A DNA stretch of 64,000 bases from Agapanthus africanus (taxonomy: Eukaryota > Streptophyta > Magnoliopsida > Asparagales > Amaryllidaceae), in contig JASDDO010000006.1 in the NCBI GenBank assembly GCA_030015575.1, forward strand, positions 110,042,045 to 110,106,044, in the 5' to 3' direction. The translations under genes were made by a program, and so were the position numbers. This document shows, in pieces, positions 23,002 to 34,828 of this stretch; positions within the stretch are counted from its first letter, which is position 1; each line of letters starts with the position of its first letter. Under the pieces are notes generated by a model. It saw nothing but the letters and a program-made list of their open reading frames with translations. It was not told where the DNA came from and made no database searches.

Positions 23002-25010
23002 GTTTAGAGTGGTTTTTTGTTTATCTAAACAGGAAGGCTCCCATTGTTTCTCGAATCCCCCCTCAAATCAAAAAGGAAGAACTAGTCAGGACTATTCTCA
23101 CCGTACAATACTCGCTTAACCGCTCAGCCAGGCCGGTGTCGGTACTTCGAGTGAGGTTTCACGACGCTTTTGCGAAGTTCCTTAATTAAATAACCTCTTT
23201 TCTCTGGGGGCGTAGCCCCGCTGACACCTTTCTCGACACCTACTTGGTTTATAGCATTGATAGTTAAGTGACGAATCTCCTGATGAGTAGCAGATACTCA
23301 CAGTAGGATCGGGATCCAAATATCATCGTGTGATAAAGCTGAAGGAATCCTACCAAAATTATCACACTCCAAATGGTATGCAGCTCTTAGCAAATTTCAG
23401 TTTCTTTAGAAATTCCCAATATAAATTTCTGCCCCATGCTCTTATGACCTTGGCGTTGGTCAAAATGTCATAAGTCACATGTCAAGTTCCACCCATCATT
23501 ATCTTGTTAATTTGAACCCACCCGTACATACCCCTGACGTTGATCAAATGATAGTACGACTGTCCCAAACCAACTCATCTATCTATGCAACAAATGAATA
23601 CCCATCAGCTACCAAACACTGTGCCTTGGCGTTGGTCAAAATACATAGCTTGAATACCACTGAATACCCAAATGAAATGACGAAGGGCTACGAATGGTTT
23701 TGGCGAAACCGCGAACATAGTGAACTTGATATGATCGAAGGAACCTGATAGCTTTTAAAAGGAGTGGCTTAAGCTCCGCAATTAAAAATATCTTTTGTTT
23801 TAAAATAACAGAGTGGTTTCTTTTAAACTGTTCCAACGATTCAACTTTGGTTTATTTTATTTGCATTAATATAATGTGTCCCATCAATTAAATTATCGTT
23901 GCTGAAAACAAAGAAAATACAACGTCCTCTTATGCCATCTGCATTCGCCACTGGGCCCCGTCATTCACCCGTTAGGTTACTTAACTAACGACAAAGCGGA
24001 GGCTGGGCTAGCACGGGTGTAAAACATAAGTAACGCCTAATAGATATCATATATAGATATTGTATATTCGTCAGACGCAATAATAGTCATTCCAGATCAC
24101 AGATGAACATATTGGATTTTCTATGAATCCGCATTCCATTTGAGCCTGCAAATATAGACGGATTACACAGTCGCGATGAACAGCCAAAACCCCACCCTAG
24201 ACCCCAACGGGTACGGCAAACTACCCGCCTAGTACCCGAAGTGAAGCGGTCTCCCTCAACAACGTGAGTAGGGCACTAAACACGTCAAAGTACCCTGTAG
24301 TTTATGCACCCCACCTTAGGTCTATCCTAGGAGCAGAAAACAGTAAATGAAATAATACAACGGTGGCTACAACCTCAACCCTGATGTGCCCCGCAAAAGA
24401 ATATTACAACAATTTACAAATTACATTTGAATGAAAGAAACACTCGTCTCGCATCCCCAGCTATCCATTCATGACAATCTAACAAGTCCACATTCACAAA
24501 CCAGTAAAAACCATTACAAAAATGTGCAATCCCCAGCTAACCGACATACTAGCAGTTAGGGGATGTTTACGAACACATATAAACACATCACAGATATAAT
24601 CAAATTAGCCAAACATCTTAGAATTTCGATCAAGCAAACACAAATGATTCTACTCCAAATAATTCTCTGTGCACCTGAAACCTGAGCAGAAACAAAACAA
24701 CCCAGAAAATACAACATTAACACAGAAGAATAACTGAGAAAATTTCGGTTGACTCGTAGTCAACTCGGCCGCGGATCCGCGGCGGATCGCTTGGATCGGC
24801 GGCGGTTCCATGGCGCTTTGGTCGAGTCACAGTCCCAAATTTCTTCACAATTCTTAGAATTCCCTGCTTGTATTTTTAAGGGTCCCTGAAAAAATTTTAG
24901 ACCCCATTTTAAAATCGGCAGAAACATGGTGAAAATGATGTTTTTTCGGGTTCGTTTTGCGATCGAATTTCTAACGAGTTTGCTAACAAGTTAGTTATGG
25001 TTTAGCGAGG
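23002..25010 (-). other. Cop-B 5' leader (non-coding)
   Basis: Aligns block by block with the Cop-A leader; no gene. It holds three copies of the spaced motif, two of them gcgttggtcaaaat (near 23452 and 23629), giving TTGACC on the minus strand. The ctacccgcctagtacccgaag block lies near 24220 and a GC-rich hairpin at 24768-24815, followed by ttcttagaattccctgct. Confidence 0.7.
24768..24815 (-). other. GC-rich hairpin in Cop-B leader
   Basis: ggccgcggatccgcggcgga and the facing atcggcggcggttccatggc are imperfect inverted repeats (about 16 of 22 positions pair) around a 5-base loop. Same place relative to the PBS as in Cop-A. Confidence 0.7.
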
Positions 25011-25022
25011 CTCTAATACCAC
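25011..25022 (-). other. Cop-B primer binding site
   Basis: Minus strand GTGGTATTAGAG, one change from the initiator-Met tRNA complement, immediately inside the LTR end at 25023. Confidence 0.82.
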
Positions 25023-26944
25023 TGTAAGTCGATGTTAGACACCCCACAAGATGCGGGGAGGCGGAATAGGTAAAACAATCATTTTGTTTAAACTAACATC
25101 GACTAACTTTACGGATCTTTGCTAAACCATAAATAATAACTATATAGAAGTGATTAACTACTATGATAGATGATTATACCTAATGAATCAAGTCCTTCTT
25201 GTTCTCGTTGATCACCTCCTCCTCGGCCTCCTCGATGTGATAGAAGATCCACCCGAGAGTTGCTTCTCCAAGCTTTAACCTCCCACTTGAGGTAACTAGG
25301 TTGATATGAGTGCTAATCAAGGTAACCTAGAGGATATAGAAGAGGATTAGGGATCTATTAGTCTTTCTAACCCTTGGATCTCAACACATGAGAGCTTAAG
25401 GTTAGTTCTTTGAAGAGAGAGAGAGAGCTTGAGGAAAGAGAAGGTGAGAGTGAGAATGATATGAATAATATCTCATTTGTGAATATATATGAATCATGAT
25501 AATTATTAAATGAATAACATATGATAATATCAACCATGCTTCATTAACTCACTATGTATGAATCACCTCATGAGTCATTAAGCAATAAATGCTTCATTAA
25601 CTCATTTTGATGAATCACACCATGAGTCATTAGTCCATTTAATGAAAATTCCACCTAAGCCTCCAACTCATCAATCTTCTAGAAGCTTCTCGACTAATTA
25701 CGAGAATGCCCCTCCCATTCGTGAAAACACGAAAATACTAAGACTGTATAAATCCAATAATCCAATACTAGAATCTGGCTTAAACCAAAGCCTGCTAGTA
25801 TAAACTGTCCGAATATCGTACGTGCATATATACACGTATGTGTCCGAACCCTTGTCATAAAACCAAACGACCTCTATATCGTTTCGCCTGAAGCAGGGAA
25901 ACTCTCTGTGTAGGACTCTAAAGACTCGACACTTACGCTGGCAGTGGGTTAAACCACAGGCCGCAAGCAGTACTGGTTGTACGTAACGGTCCCCAGGTAG
26001 ATGTCGATAAGAAGGCCGATGAGGAAACCCATCCGAACTCCTACTGAGACTGATGTGACAATCTCCATACAGTCCGGTCTGTTCGTCTAGGACTATCGCA
26101 TATCAGGCCTACGGGGCGGCAAGCGTTAGTCCCCTAAAAGGCGGTATAGGTCGTGTTGGAGTGAAGCCCATTACACCTTGAGAAGCTACCGGAAATCCTA
26201 CCAGTAAAGCTCGTTTGCCCTGGCCAGGGACTTTGCGTAATGGCTCTCCAAACACAGCGCGATATCAACTCCCAATACCGGGAGAGACGAATCCTATCTA
26301 ACCGCCACGGCCTCCAAGTGCTTCGGGACCGCACCCAACTGCTACCTGTTCGCACGACTCCTTTGAGTCGTGGTAAGGTAGCAATCTAAGAACAGTGGGA
26401 ACACACTCGAGACGAAGCAGTAGTGTCAAGTCTGTGGACTATGCTGTACTCATGTCACCCGAGAACTGTTAACTGACGATGGGTATAATACCAACCAACA
26501 GTTCCCTGCGAGTCCTGTCCGCTGTAACCGTAACCCAACGTGCACATGTATACTATCTCCAGTACAACGTACTAATGGCTGTGGGACAGACCATCTCCCC
26601 AACTGGGATGAGAAGCATAAATACTAGTCTACTACGGAGTATCGATGCCCTGTCTCGATAATCCTACGACTAGGGACCTGAAAAAGGATGTGCTTGTAGA
26701 CTACCCAGCCCCCACTAGTAGGACTGCCATAACAACGCTGGTAGTCAAGCAAGATCCTAAGGGCTCTATTAATATATATTCTCGATATGCTAACATATAC
26801 ACATATTAAGATAGATATAAACCAAGTAGCGTACTACCATGTTTAGCAAGACTGTTAATATAACTGTGAATATCCAAAGCTTCCATTAAGTAATATACAA
26901 GCTAGTATGATACAATAATGGCCCCTAGGGCATATACACTAACA
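25023..26944 (-). repeat. Cop-B 5' LTR (subfamily Y)
   Basis: 1922 bp, plus-strand ends tgtaagtcgatg...cactaaca. The inner end abuts the PBS, the outer end abuts Cop-D leader sequence. U3 (right ~1.1 kb) is close to the Cop-A LTR, including cgggagagacgaatcc and the ctagtctact...ggagtatcgatgccctgtctcg region; the U5 side is not. Confidence 0.87.
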
Positions 26945-27514
26945 CTACTCGCCAAATTCCCGAAGTGAAGCAACCTCCATCAGCAAAGTGAGTAGTCCAC
27001 TTGGCACTTCAAGAACCCGGTAGTTTTTGCACCCCATCTTGGGTCTATCCTAGGAGCAAAAACAGTAAATAGAAATTATACAACGGTGGCTACAACCTCA
27101 ACCGGGATGTTCCCCGCAAAATAATATTACATCGCTTTTTACAAATTACATGAATGAAAGAAAAGAAAAACTCTCTTCTCACATCCCCGGCTATTTAATC
27201 ACGACAATCCAACATATTCATATACACATACCATCACATGATATCATTACAGATGTGTGCAACCCCGACTAATCGATGTATAGCAATTAGTCGACATTTC
27301 CAAAAACACATACAGATCGCAAAGCTTGTAAAGTAATCGCGACATTAGAATTCCGCATGCAATTAGCAAACTAAACCAATTTTATAACACTTGAAAAAAT
27401 CCAGTGAGCTAAAGTTCCAAAACCGATCGTTTTAAACCAATCCGGGAGTCTAAACGAACTCGAAACCTGCCCGAATTTTCCCAGAGGCGAAGATCCCAAA
27501 ATTAACTATCGAAT

Positions 27515-27630
27515 AGGGGCCTTGGGGGTGTACCCACCCCTGGGGGCCACCTCGAGGTGGCCCCTAGGGGCAGGCAGACCCGAGAGCACCCTATATGGGT
27601 GCTCTCGGGTCACCCACCCCCAAGGCCACC
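27515..27630 (-). other. Three-way-junction GC palindrome in Cop-D leader
   Basis: A 13-bp perfect outer stem (ggccttgggggtg at 27518-27530 with cacccccaaggcc at 27615-27627) encloses two perfect hairpins. One is a 22-base palindrome at 27543-27564 (ggggccacct and its complement). The other is a 14-bp stem, acccgagagcaccc at 27578-27591 with its complement at 27597-27610. The whole can fold as a three-way junction in RNA or a cruciform in DNA. Short open frames over this region are by-products of its base composition. Confidence 0.85.
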
Positions 27631-27862
27631 TTATGGTGGTCTTGCGGTGTGGGTCTGGCCTCTGGTCCCCCTCGGGGTGTCCCCGGGTGCGCACGCTCCA
27701 CCCTGAGGCTTCTCGGTTCAAACCGTGAGCCCGCGAGGTGTGCAAACAACTCAAAACTACAATTTTGGAACTGTTTTTATCGACAGTTTTTGCGCAACAA
27801 AAATGACGGATTTCTAACGTCGCTACAAGCTATTTAAGATTTAAGAGAGGATCTGATACCAT

Positions 27863-29179
27863 TTTAGTGGATGTTGCACACCCTCACAACATCTTGTGAG
27901 GACGCGGAAGTGGCAAACGAAAATTTTCTTGCATGCAACACCTACATAAAACCTAGATCTTGTGCTTAAACCTTAACTAGCAAACCCTATCTAGAGTTCT
28001 TAACTATTATGAAAGGGTTATACCTAGTGAACCGGTCCTTCAGGTCTTCTTTTTGGATGTGACTTCTAGGCTCTTTGGATGCTTGCAATGTCCTCGATCT
28101 CCGGTCACCTCAAGACGTAGATGATTTAGCCGAGAGCTATGGAACAAGCTTCAAACTCTTCTCAAGAGTTAACTAAGAGATCAAGTGTACTAGAAATGAT
28201 CACTTAGATGATGTAGAGATCATGTAGTGGATTATTATGTCTCTTGAGCTTTTGATTCACAACACATGTAAAGGATAAAGCTAAGAGGGGGCAGAAGGAG
28301 ATAATGAGGAGAGAGAAGAAGAGAGTGATGAATGAATAATATCAAGCATGGAAAAATAATATGGCTCAATGAAAATAATTGAAGCATGCAATATTTTTCT
28401 CAAAAATAATGCACTGTGCTTCAATAGTAATGCCAAATGAATAAAAAATGAGATAAGCCATTCCTTCATCCATGCTTTGACTCTCTCCATATTCCACCTC
28501 ATAATTTCTATTTTCACAAAATGAAAACCATTTATGAGGTGTCCTCTTCTAGAAGGTATTCTTGTACAATTACAAGAATACCCCTCACCGTATATAGTAT
28601 AAGTATACCTGTATCCGAATTCCGAAAAATACGAATACGAATACAATTAATCCAATAATATAATACATGTATCCAGCTTAAACCATAGCCAACCAGTATT
28701 ATCCTTCCGATCATTATTCCTGTAACCATTACACGAACATGATCGAAACCCTGCCGTAACAACTTACGGCCTCTACATCTTTTTCCTGAACAAGGGAACC
28801 CTCTGTGTGGGACTCTAAAGACTCGACATTACACTGGCAGTGGATTTAACCACAAGCACGTAAGCGGCACTAGCTGTGCGTAACGGCTACCCAGCTATGT
28901 GATGAAAAGGTGGCCGACGAGCGAACTCATCCCAACCCTAACGAGCCTGTAAGCAACACTTACCTTACAATCCGGTCTATTCTTCTGATACGTCGCATAT
29001 GAATTCTAGGGGTGGTAAATGTCATACTCCAGTAACTTTATAAGTCATGCTGATTTATGGCCTATAACGGTTCGAGAAACTACTCATAACTCTTATCAGT
29101 AAATCTCGACAACCCTAGCCAGGGATTTGTTGTTATGGCCGATCAAACATAGCGCGACATCAACTCCCTACACCGGGAG
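27863..29179 (-). repeat. Cop-D 5' LTR, part (subfamily Z)
   Basis: Starts about 27863 (tttagtggatgttgcacacc, aligning with tgtaagtcgatgttagacacc of Cop-B). It runs through the shared U3 blocks (gactctaaagactcgac, gtcgcatat, caccgggag) until the Gyp-2b end at 29180. The exact inner boundary is uncertain by a few bases. Confidence 0.75.
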
Positions 29180-29814
29180 TGTCACGACCCGAAATATTAG
29201 TTTATGACCAGCACTTGAATCACGCAACGTCTAAAGGCGTAACGGAATTCAAGTAAGCTGAAACCCAGAAATCTGAACCTTTTTAAGAAAATAAAGGAGG
29301 TGGGGTTTTGAAGTAAAGGTGTAATGAAACCAAGTTTTCATAAATGCATAAAAATGGGACATGAAAAATGCAAGTTGGAAAACAGGTTTTCGTCTTTTAT
29401 AAATTTGGGAAGCACCTCCTTTGTATTTTTTTGATCCAAAACCACATACAAGATAATGATAAAGGCATCCTCATGCGGGAGCTAGTTCTTCGCAAAACGG
29501 CGGATTCACAACCATGCAAGTAATGAAACAAGTATACGACGCCCAACGGCGAAGATCAACACCATAAAAGATAAAGAATAAGGCAAGACATAAACCCCAA
29601 AAGCGAACATAAAACCCAACGCTCAAGTCTCGCACTACGAGTCTTGCTAAGTCTCATTACTTATATAAATACTAGTTCTGATTTGATAGAGTTAACTAGA
29701 TACAATATGAAATATAGATACAAGAGTGGGTACGATACAAATGTCCCACCTACCAATGCAGAACACCCGAATGCAACTGTATGCCAGTGAAGCCGCTACT
29801 GATCCATGCGGTCA

Positions 29815-29859
29815 ACCTGCAAGAACTGTGGCACAACGGGGGTGAGTTGCCAACTCGTG
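29815..29859 (-). other. 45-bp block conserved across gypsy LTR families
   Basis: Reverse complement of the block at 12813-12857, with only a few differences, in an LTR that is otherwise hard to align with Gyp-1. Confidence 0.75.
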
Positions 29860-30829
29860 AGTAGAAAAAACATCTACAAGTAGAAACCGAATAAACAACG
29901 AATCCTAGGTAAATTATATCATGAAGTTAATACTATGATATATAGGGTGACCGGGTCGTATGCGTTCCAACAACGTAATCAACACCTATGTGTATGCGGA
30001 TATCATCCAACCATATAACCAATGTATGTATGCATGTAGATCTCGTCCAACCATATACTCAGTGTAAGTATGCATGTGGATCTCATCCAACCATAATCAA
30101 TATATGTATGCAAGTAAGTATGAGGATATAAATCAACGGTGTCCCTCGCGACACATCGAAATCATGGAACATGGGTGCCCAACCTCGACACCCGAAAACA
30201 TCATGAAACCCGTGTCCAGCATCGACATGTAAATCCTCATATCTCTCGGGCTCCGTCAGTCCGGATCGGCCCACGGGCTCCGTCAGTCCGGATCGACCCA
30301 TATCATCTCTCAACTCCGGTCGGTATCCTCCGGATATCCGCCAGGCCCAACCAATCACCGGTAGGTAGTAGTCCCTCTGCCAGGGTCACTGTCTATATAC
30401 ACAGCATCCCTTTCTTGCCCCGGGGTACCATACCGGGTCTACCATGTACCCGTAATCGGCCTCATCCTGCTCCTCGAATCGGGTTTCACAAGTCACACTC
30501 AGAACCGAGAAAATACATGGTGGACGCACTACAATATCATATCAAGAGAAACCGGGGTTTTAAAACAATACATTCTTTCTTTTGAAATCACCACGGTTCT
30601 CAAATCCAGAAATCTCATGAAAACGGCATATCTCTATGCGTAAAATCATAAAGTATGATGTATGCGACATATGATAGGAATGTAAGCATATCCGTGTATC
30701 ATGAAATGTGGAACAGTAATATGCACATATCAGGGGAAAACCGCTCTTTTAAATAAATCCAGTTTTTAAATATGTCCTGCGGCTCCAAAATCTCCAAAAT
30801 CAAATGCAACATCGTATAAAGGTGCATAT

Positions 30830-31010
30830 GTGCAGGTACACAAGTATGGATGTACAATATGCATGCACACAAGTATGTATGTACAATATGCATGCACGCA
30901 ATGTATGGGTGTACAATATGTATGTACGCAAGTATGAGTGTACAATGTGTAGCTATAGCAAGTATGGACGTACGAATGTGTATGTCCGCAAGTATGAGTG
31001 TACAATATGT
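30830..31010. repeat. ~30-bp degenerate tandem repeat, target of Cop-W
   Basis: About six units of the form acacaagtatgtatgtacaa followed by tatgcatgc, with variation. The Cop-W target duplication tatgt is part of this repeat (31006-31010). The His/Thr-rich minus-strand open frames here are artefacts of the repeat. Confidence 0.75.
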
Positions 31011-33860
31011 TGTAAGTACACGGTAGCACCCCGGCCGTCTAACAGACGCCAAATGCGGAACAAAAAATTTTACAACTGGCGCTATCGCGTACTATAACTC
31101 GGATATGCCATTAAAGCTAAACTAACAAACTACAAAGTGGGTAGAATTGGTATACCGAACGATCCGAGTCCTTCGGTCTTCAACCATCATCCCACGCTTT
31201 GTTGCGGCTGCTCCAATCTCCTGAATCTCCAGTCTTCTCGTCCAGGTGGCACTACGTCGACGGATCTTTAAACGGGCTCCCGCCACTAAACCGAGGCAAC
31301 TCGGTCGTCAAGTTTGCTAAAAGAGACGACCAAGATGATGTAGAGAATGAGTAGAACACTTTGTCTCGTTACGTCCAAGGCCATGGACGAACGGTTAATG
31401 AAGTTGCCTTTTTGAAATTGTGATGGAATGAAATGAGATATCAATTTTCCATACACCAAAACTATATCTTTTTATCCAAATGAACAACCATCATCCCCAC
31501 CAAATGAATGGTCGGTGTAACACTTCAAAAAGATAAAATATTATTTTTGGGAATTTTTATAATTTAATATTATTTTATTGATTATTTTAATATTAAATTT
31601 ATAATTAAATGCAAATAAATAGGAAAAAATTTGAGAAAAATTATGGAAAATTATAAAATAGGGTAAATTAGAGAATTATGACATTTTTAAGTTTTTGTGA
31701 TTAGTTTGACACTAATTTAGTGCTAATCGCGATTAAAAATCGCTAATCGGTTTTTAGCATTTTTGAGCAAAACATGCACATATCTTTTTTTCTACACTTG
31801 TGCATTTTTCTTGCCATGGTTCCTCATTTGGGTTTACTATTTATGTGAGAAGGATTTTGAGAGTTTAAAAGAAAAGAAAATAAAGAAAAGAAAGTGATAA
31901 AGAATGAGGGTAGGTGAGAGAGAGGGGTATGGGCTCATTGACCAAACCCTTAGCCATTTTCTCCCCCTCTCATTTCTCTCCTTCTCCCATGCTTGCTGCT
32001 GCTGCCTCTTCTTCATCTCCCTCCCCTCTTCAACTCCTCACTTCACCTCTAAAACAACCCCAAAACCACACATCCATTTCATTAAAATTATGCACAATCC
32101 CTAGATCTACACATGGAGCTAAAGAAGCAAGGATTTTGGCCACTAGGGGCAACTCAAGAAAATTCTTGAGTTGCCAAATGAGGTATTTTTCTAAACCATT
32201 AACTTAGTTATAGCATTCCCTTTACCCCATGTTTAGTTTTGAATCGATAATGTGCGATATTATGGACTTGAGGATAACCAAGTTAGGATTTGAGGAAATT
32301 GGTGTTGTATTATGAAATTGAGCTCAGTTAAGGTTATATCAACACCTTAGTGTATGAATTGGAACCCAAAACCTGAAGTCTAAAACCAGAATACGGATTT
32401 TAGAAACCGATATCGGGGAAATTATGAAATCTGTGAAGGTTAATTTGAATCTGCTATCATACGAGACACCTGAAAATAAAATTGAGTGGACAATGACATG
32501 TGCAGGCACCATTGAACCAACACCCCAAACCCTAGCCCCCAACTCATCCGTACGGCCGCCGAAATTCCCATTCTGGCCGTAATTTGCGGCCAGAGCAGAG
32601 AGGAATTTCCTCGATTTCTGTGCATGCCCCCATTTCCTCAATTCTTGGCCCTGGGTACTTCTAGTTTTGACAGATTCCATCTAGAGAAAAATCTGGGACA
32701 TATATCCTAAGTTGCTATTTTGGATTCGTGTTTCCGTATTCCGTATTTTTGATTCTGAAATTGTGGATTGTGTTTTGCCTCGACTATTTGGCGTTTATAC
32801 GACGATATAGAGGATTTATTGATGGTTTTGAAGGCGTGCCATAGGTTCTCACCTATAGGCCCCTTATCGTATCGTTTTGGATTTCATGTGCCATTTTAGC
32901 TTGGATGTGGTTTTAATGCGCATGTACGATATTTGATATGTAGGTACCCATGAAGACTTCGGGACGACAAGCAAATGCGTGGTGACGTCCGCAAATGATG
33001 ATGCAGGTGAGTAGATTATATCTACAGGGGGAAGTCGGGTGGATGGCGTATAGCACCCCCGCAGTCCGTAGTTGTTGTTATATATGATAGTTAGGTGTAC
33101 AATGGATAGTGTAGGGTTAGAGGTGACTAGTGTAGTTCATAGTCGCGAACCCTAGAATAGAATTACACCTACACGCACACCCTTGCATATTACCTATACC
33201 TACACGGTGTTATTGATGATATTGGATGACTTTGGAGATAAGTCGATGATATTGGGCTTTGTGCCGCGAGATCGGTAATGTGATATGATTCGTATTTGGG
33301 ATACGACATGTGATTCTTGCGGGCTTGGGATGTGTGTTTACCCCCGCATGCATACTTATTGATGGTATCGATTTGTACTAGACATAGAGTAGTACCCCAG
33401 ATTATATGATCTGATGATAGTGATACTTATTATATGATGAGATAGTGAGATGTTGACCCGTACCCAGCTATTGGGATGCCGTACAAGGGTTTACCGTACG
33501 AGCCGATATTGATGATAGATCCGCACTCATAACTCGAGGATGTCCTACGATATATTATTGAGGCGGGATCACCGACTAGTACATCTATATTTATCGACTC
33601 AAGTTTAGGTGGTTTCCACACCTACCCCTCCTGTTGACCTGATACTTAGATGTAGTTTGCATAGCAGATTTTCACTGTGGTGTTGATGCTTTGATTTCCG
33701 CATTTTCATGCTATTCGCATCGCTTGCATATGTTTATATGCGCATACTATTATTCCATGCTGCAGGATATATTGTTACTTGCATTTCACTGATATTGTCA
33801 CATGCATCTTGCTTTCTGATTTGCGCATTGAGATGGGTTGTTTCTATGATATTTCTAGTA

Positions 33861-34262
33861 TTGTGAGAGGGCTGACCCGGACTGATGGATGCCCGATATA
33901 TTGAGAGAGGGCTGACCCGGACTGACGGATGCCCGATGTATTGTGATAGGGCTGACCCGGACTGACGGATGCCCGATGTATTGTGATAGGGCTGACCCGG
34001 ACTGACGGATGCCCGATGTATTGTGAGAGGGCTGACCCGGACTGACGGATGCCCGATGTATTGTGATAGGGCTGACCCGGACTGACGGATGCCCGATGTA
34101 TTGTGAGAGGGCTGACCCGGACTGACGGATGCCCGATGTATTGTGATAGGGCTGACCCGGACTGACGGATGCCCGATATATTGAGAGAGGGCTGACCCGG
34201 ACTGACGGATGCCCGATATATTGAAAGAGTGGGCTGACCCGGACTGACGGACGCCCGGTATG
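33861..34262 (+). repeat. 40-bp minisatellite, ten units
   Basis: Ten head-to-tail units of 40 bp (the last 42), each with gggctgacccggactgacgg followed by atgcccgatgta. Most units differ at only one to three positions, mainly gtgagagg/gtgatagg/gagagagg and gatgta/gatata. There are no spacers, so it is not a CRISPR array. The 157-codon minus-strand open frame over it (33855-34328) is repeat-derived. Confidence 0.95.
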
Positions 34263-34492
34263 TGAGGATTTACGTGCCGATGCTAGGCACAGGTTTTCAT
34301 GATGTTTTCGAGTGTCGATGCTAGGCACTCAGGTTCCATGCTGTTGGTTATATCCTCATATTTTCCATGCATATGCTTTATGACATTTACATGCATGATG
34401 CTTATTGTCATTGGGTGACGGGTGGACGGGTTCCACATATATACAGACATGGATCATATGCAGACTGGATTTACACTGATCATACTTCATTT

Positions 34493-34530
34493 GTATATAT
34501 AACAGGGTATGAGGGCGCTGTTATATATAC
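34493..34530 (+). other. 13-bp perfect stem-loop in Gyp-2s LTR
   Basis: gtatatataacag (34493-34505) pairs with ctgttatatatac (34518-34530) around a 12-base loop; cccttacaccaatattag follows, as in Gyp-1. See 9699-9736. Confidence 0.75.
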
Positions 34531-34783
34531 CCTTACACCAATATTAGTTGTATGGGACGCAAATATATGTGTATTGATATCCTTGATACTTCATCATATT
34601 TACTTCATGCAGACATACCTGATACTGATGACATGTTTTTACCTGAGTACCTGGCACTGCATACATATTTAGATGTTACCTTGCCACCTTATCTTACTTC
34701 AGATGTACTCTTGTAGTTATATTACTGATCATTGACCTAGGTTTATGTCTTGCATTCGGTTTCTGCTTGTAGATATTTCTATT

Positions 34784-34828
34784 CACGAGTTGGCAACTCA
34801 TCCCCGTTGTGCCACAGTTCTTGCAGGT
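34784..34828 (+). other. 45-bp block conserved across gypsy LTR families
   Basis: cacgagttggcaactcatcc then ccgttgtgccacagttcttg; counterpart of 12813-12857 and of the Gyp-2b copy. Confidence 0.75.

Larger units (their letters stand above)
6763..26944 (-). mobile_element. Cop-B: Ty1/copia retrotransposon, interrupted (fossil)
   Basis: A copia element reading right to left: 5' LTR 25023-26944, mutated Met PBS, ~2-kb leader, gag, PR and integrase. The integrase is interrupted by Gyp-1 (7098-21401) with TSD aatat at 7093-7097 and 21402-21406, and again at 6762 by the outer end of the Cop-A LTR. Its RT, RNase H and 3' LTR would lie beyond Cop-A, left of the window. The right end is inserted in the Cop-D leader at 26945. 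Broken in a few places; one gag-protease stretch is still open for over 400 codons. Confidence 0.87.
26945..29179 (-). mobile_element. Cop-D: Ty1/copia retrotransposon, leader plus LTR part (fossil)
   Basis: The outermost visible element. Its leader (26945-27849) starts in the ctactcgccaaattcccgaag block homologous to Cop-A 4018, because Cop-B has inserted just there. Then come a PBS near 27850-27861 (ctgatacc) and its 5' LTR (27863-29179, subfamily Z), which is interrupted by Gyp-2b. The coding part lies beyond Cop-B and outside the window. A single decayed layer; age cannot be read from LTR pairs. Confidence 0.78.
29180..31010 (-). repeat. Gyp-2b 3' LTR, left part
   Basis: Starts tgtcacgacccgaaat, the reverse complement of the ...gtcgtgaca end of the gypsy LTRs. 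Contains the conserved 45-bp block (29815-29859), about two degenerate units related to the 40-bp repeat of Gyp-2s (ctccgtcagtccggatcg, 30245-30300), and short tandem repeats at 30000-30115 and 30830-31010. No gene. Confidence 0.85.

Noticed and set aside
4819-26944. The LTRs at 4819-6762 and 25023-26944 as the matched pair of one element
   Set aside because: Their U5 halves are too different for one insertion, the flanking five bases do not match, and each has its own PBS on its left side. Both are therefore 5' LTRs of separate elements.
27506-27837. Overlapping open frames on both strands
   Set aside because: Explained by the GC-rich palindrome, which leaves few stop codons on either strand.
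30699-31052. His/Thr-rich minus-strand open frames
   Set aside because: By-products of a ~30-bp tandem repeat, and they cross the Cop-W insertion boundary.
33861-34262. CRISPR array
   Set aside because: Units are directly abutting 40-bp copies with no unique spacers, and the context is a plant LTR.
33855-34328. A 157-codon repetitive minus-strand protein (SVSPGQP-type repeats)
   Set aside because: It exists only because 40-bp repeats keep changing frame with period three units; there is no other support for coding.
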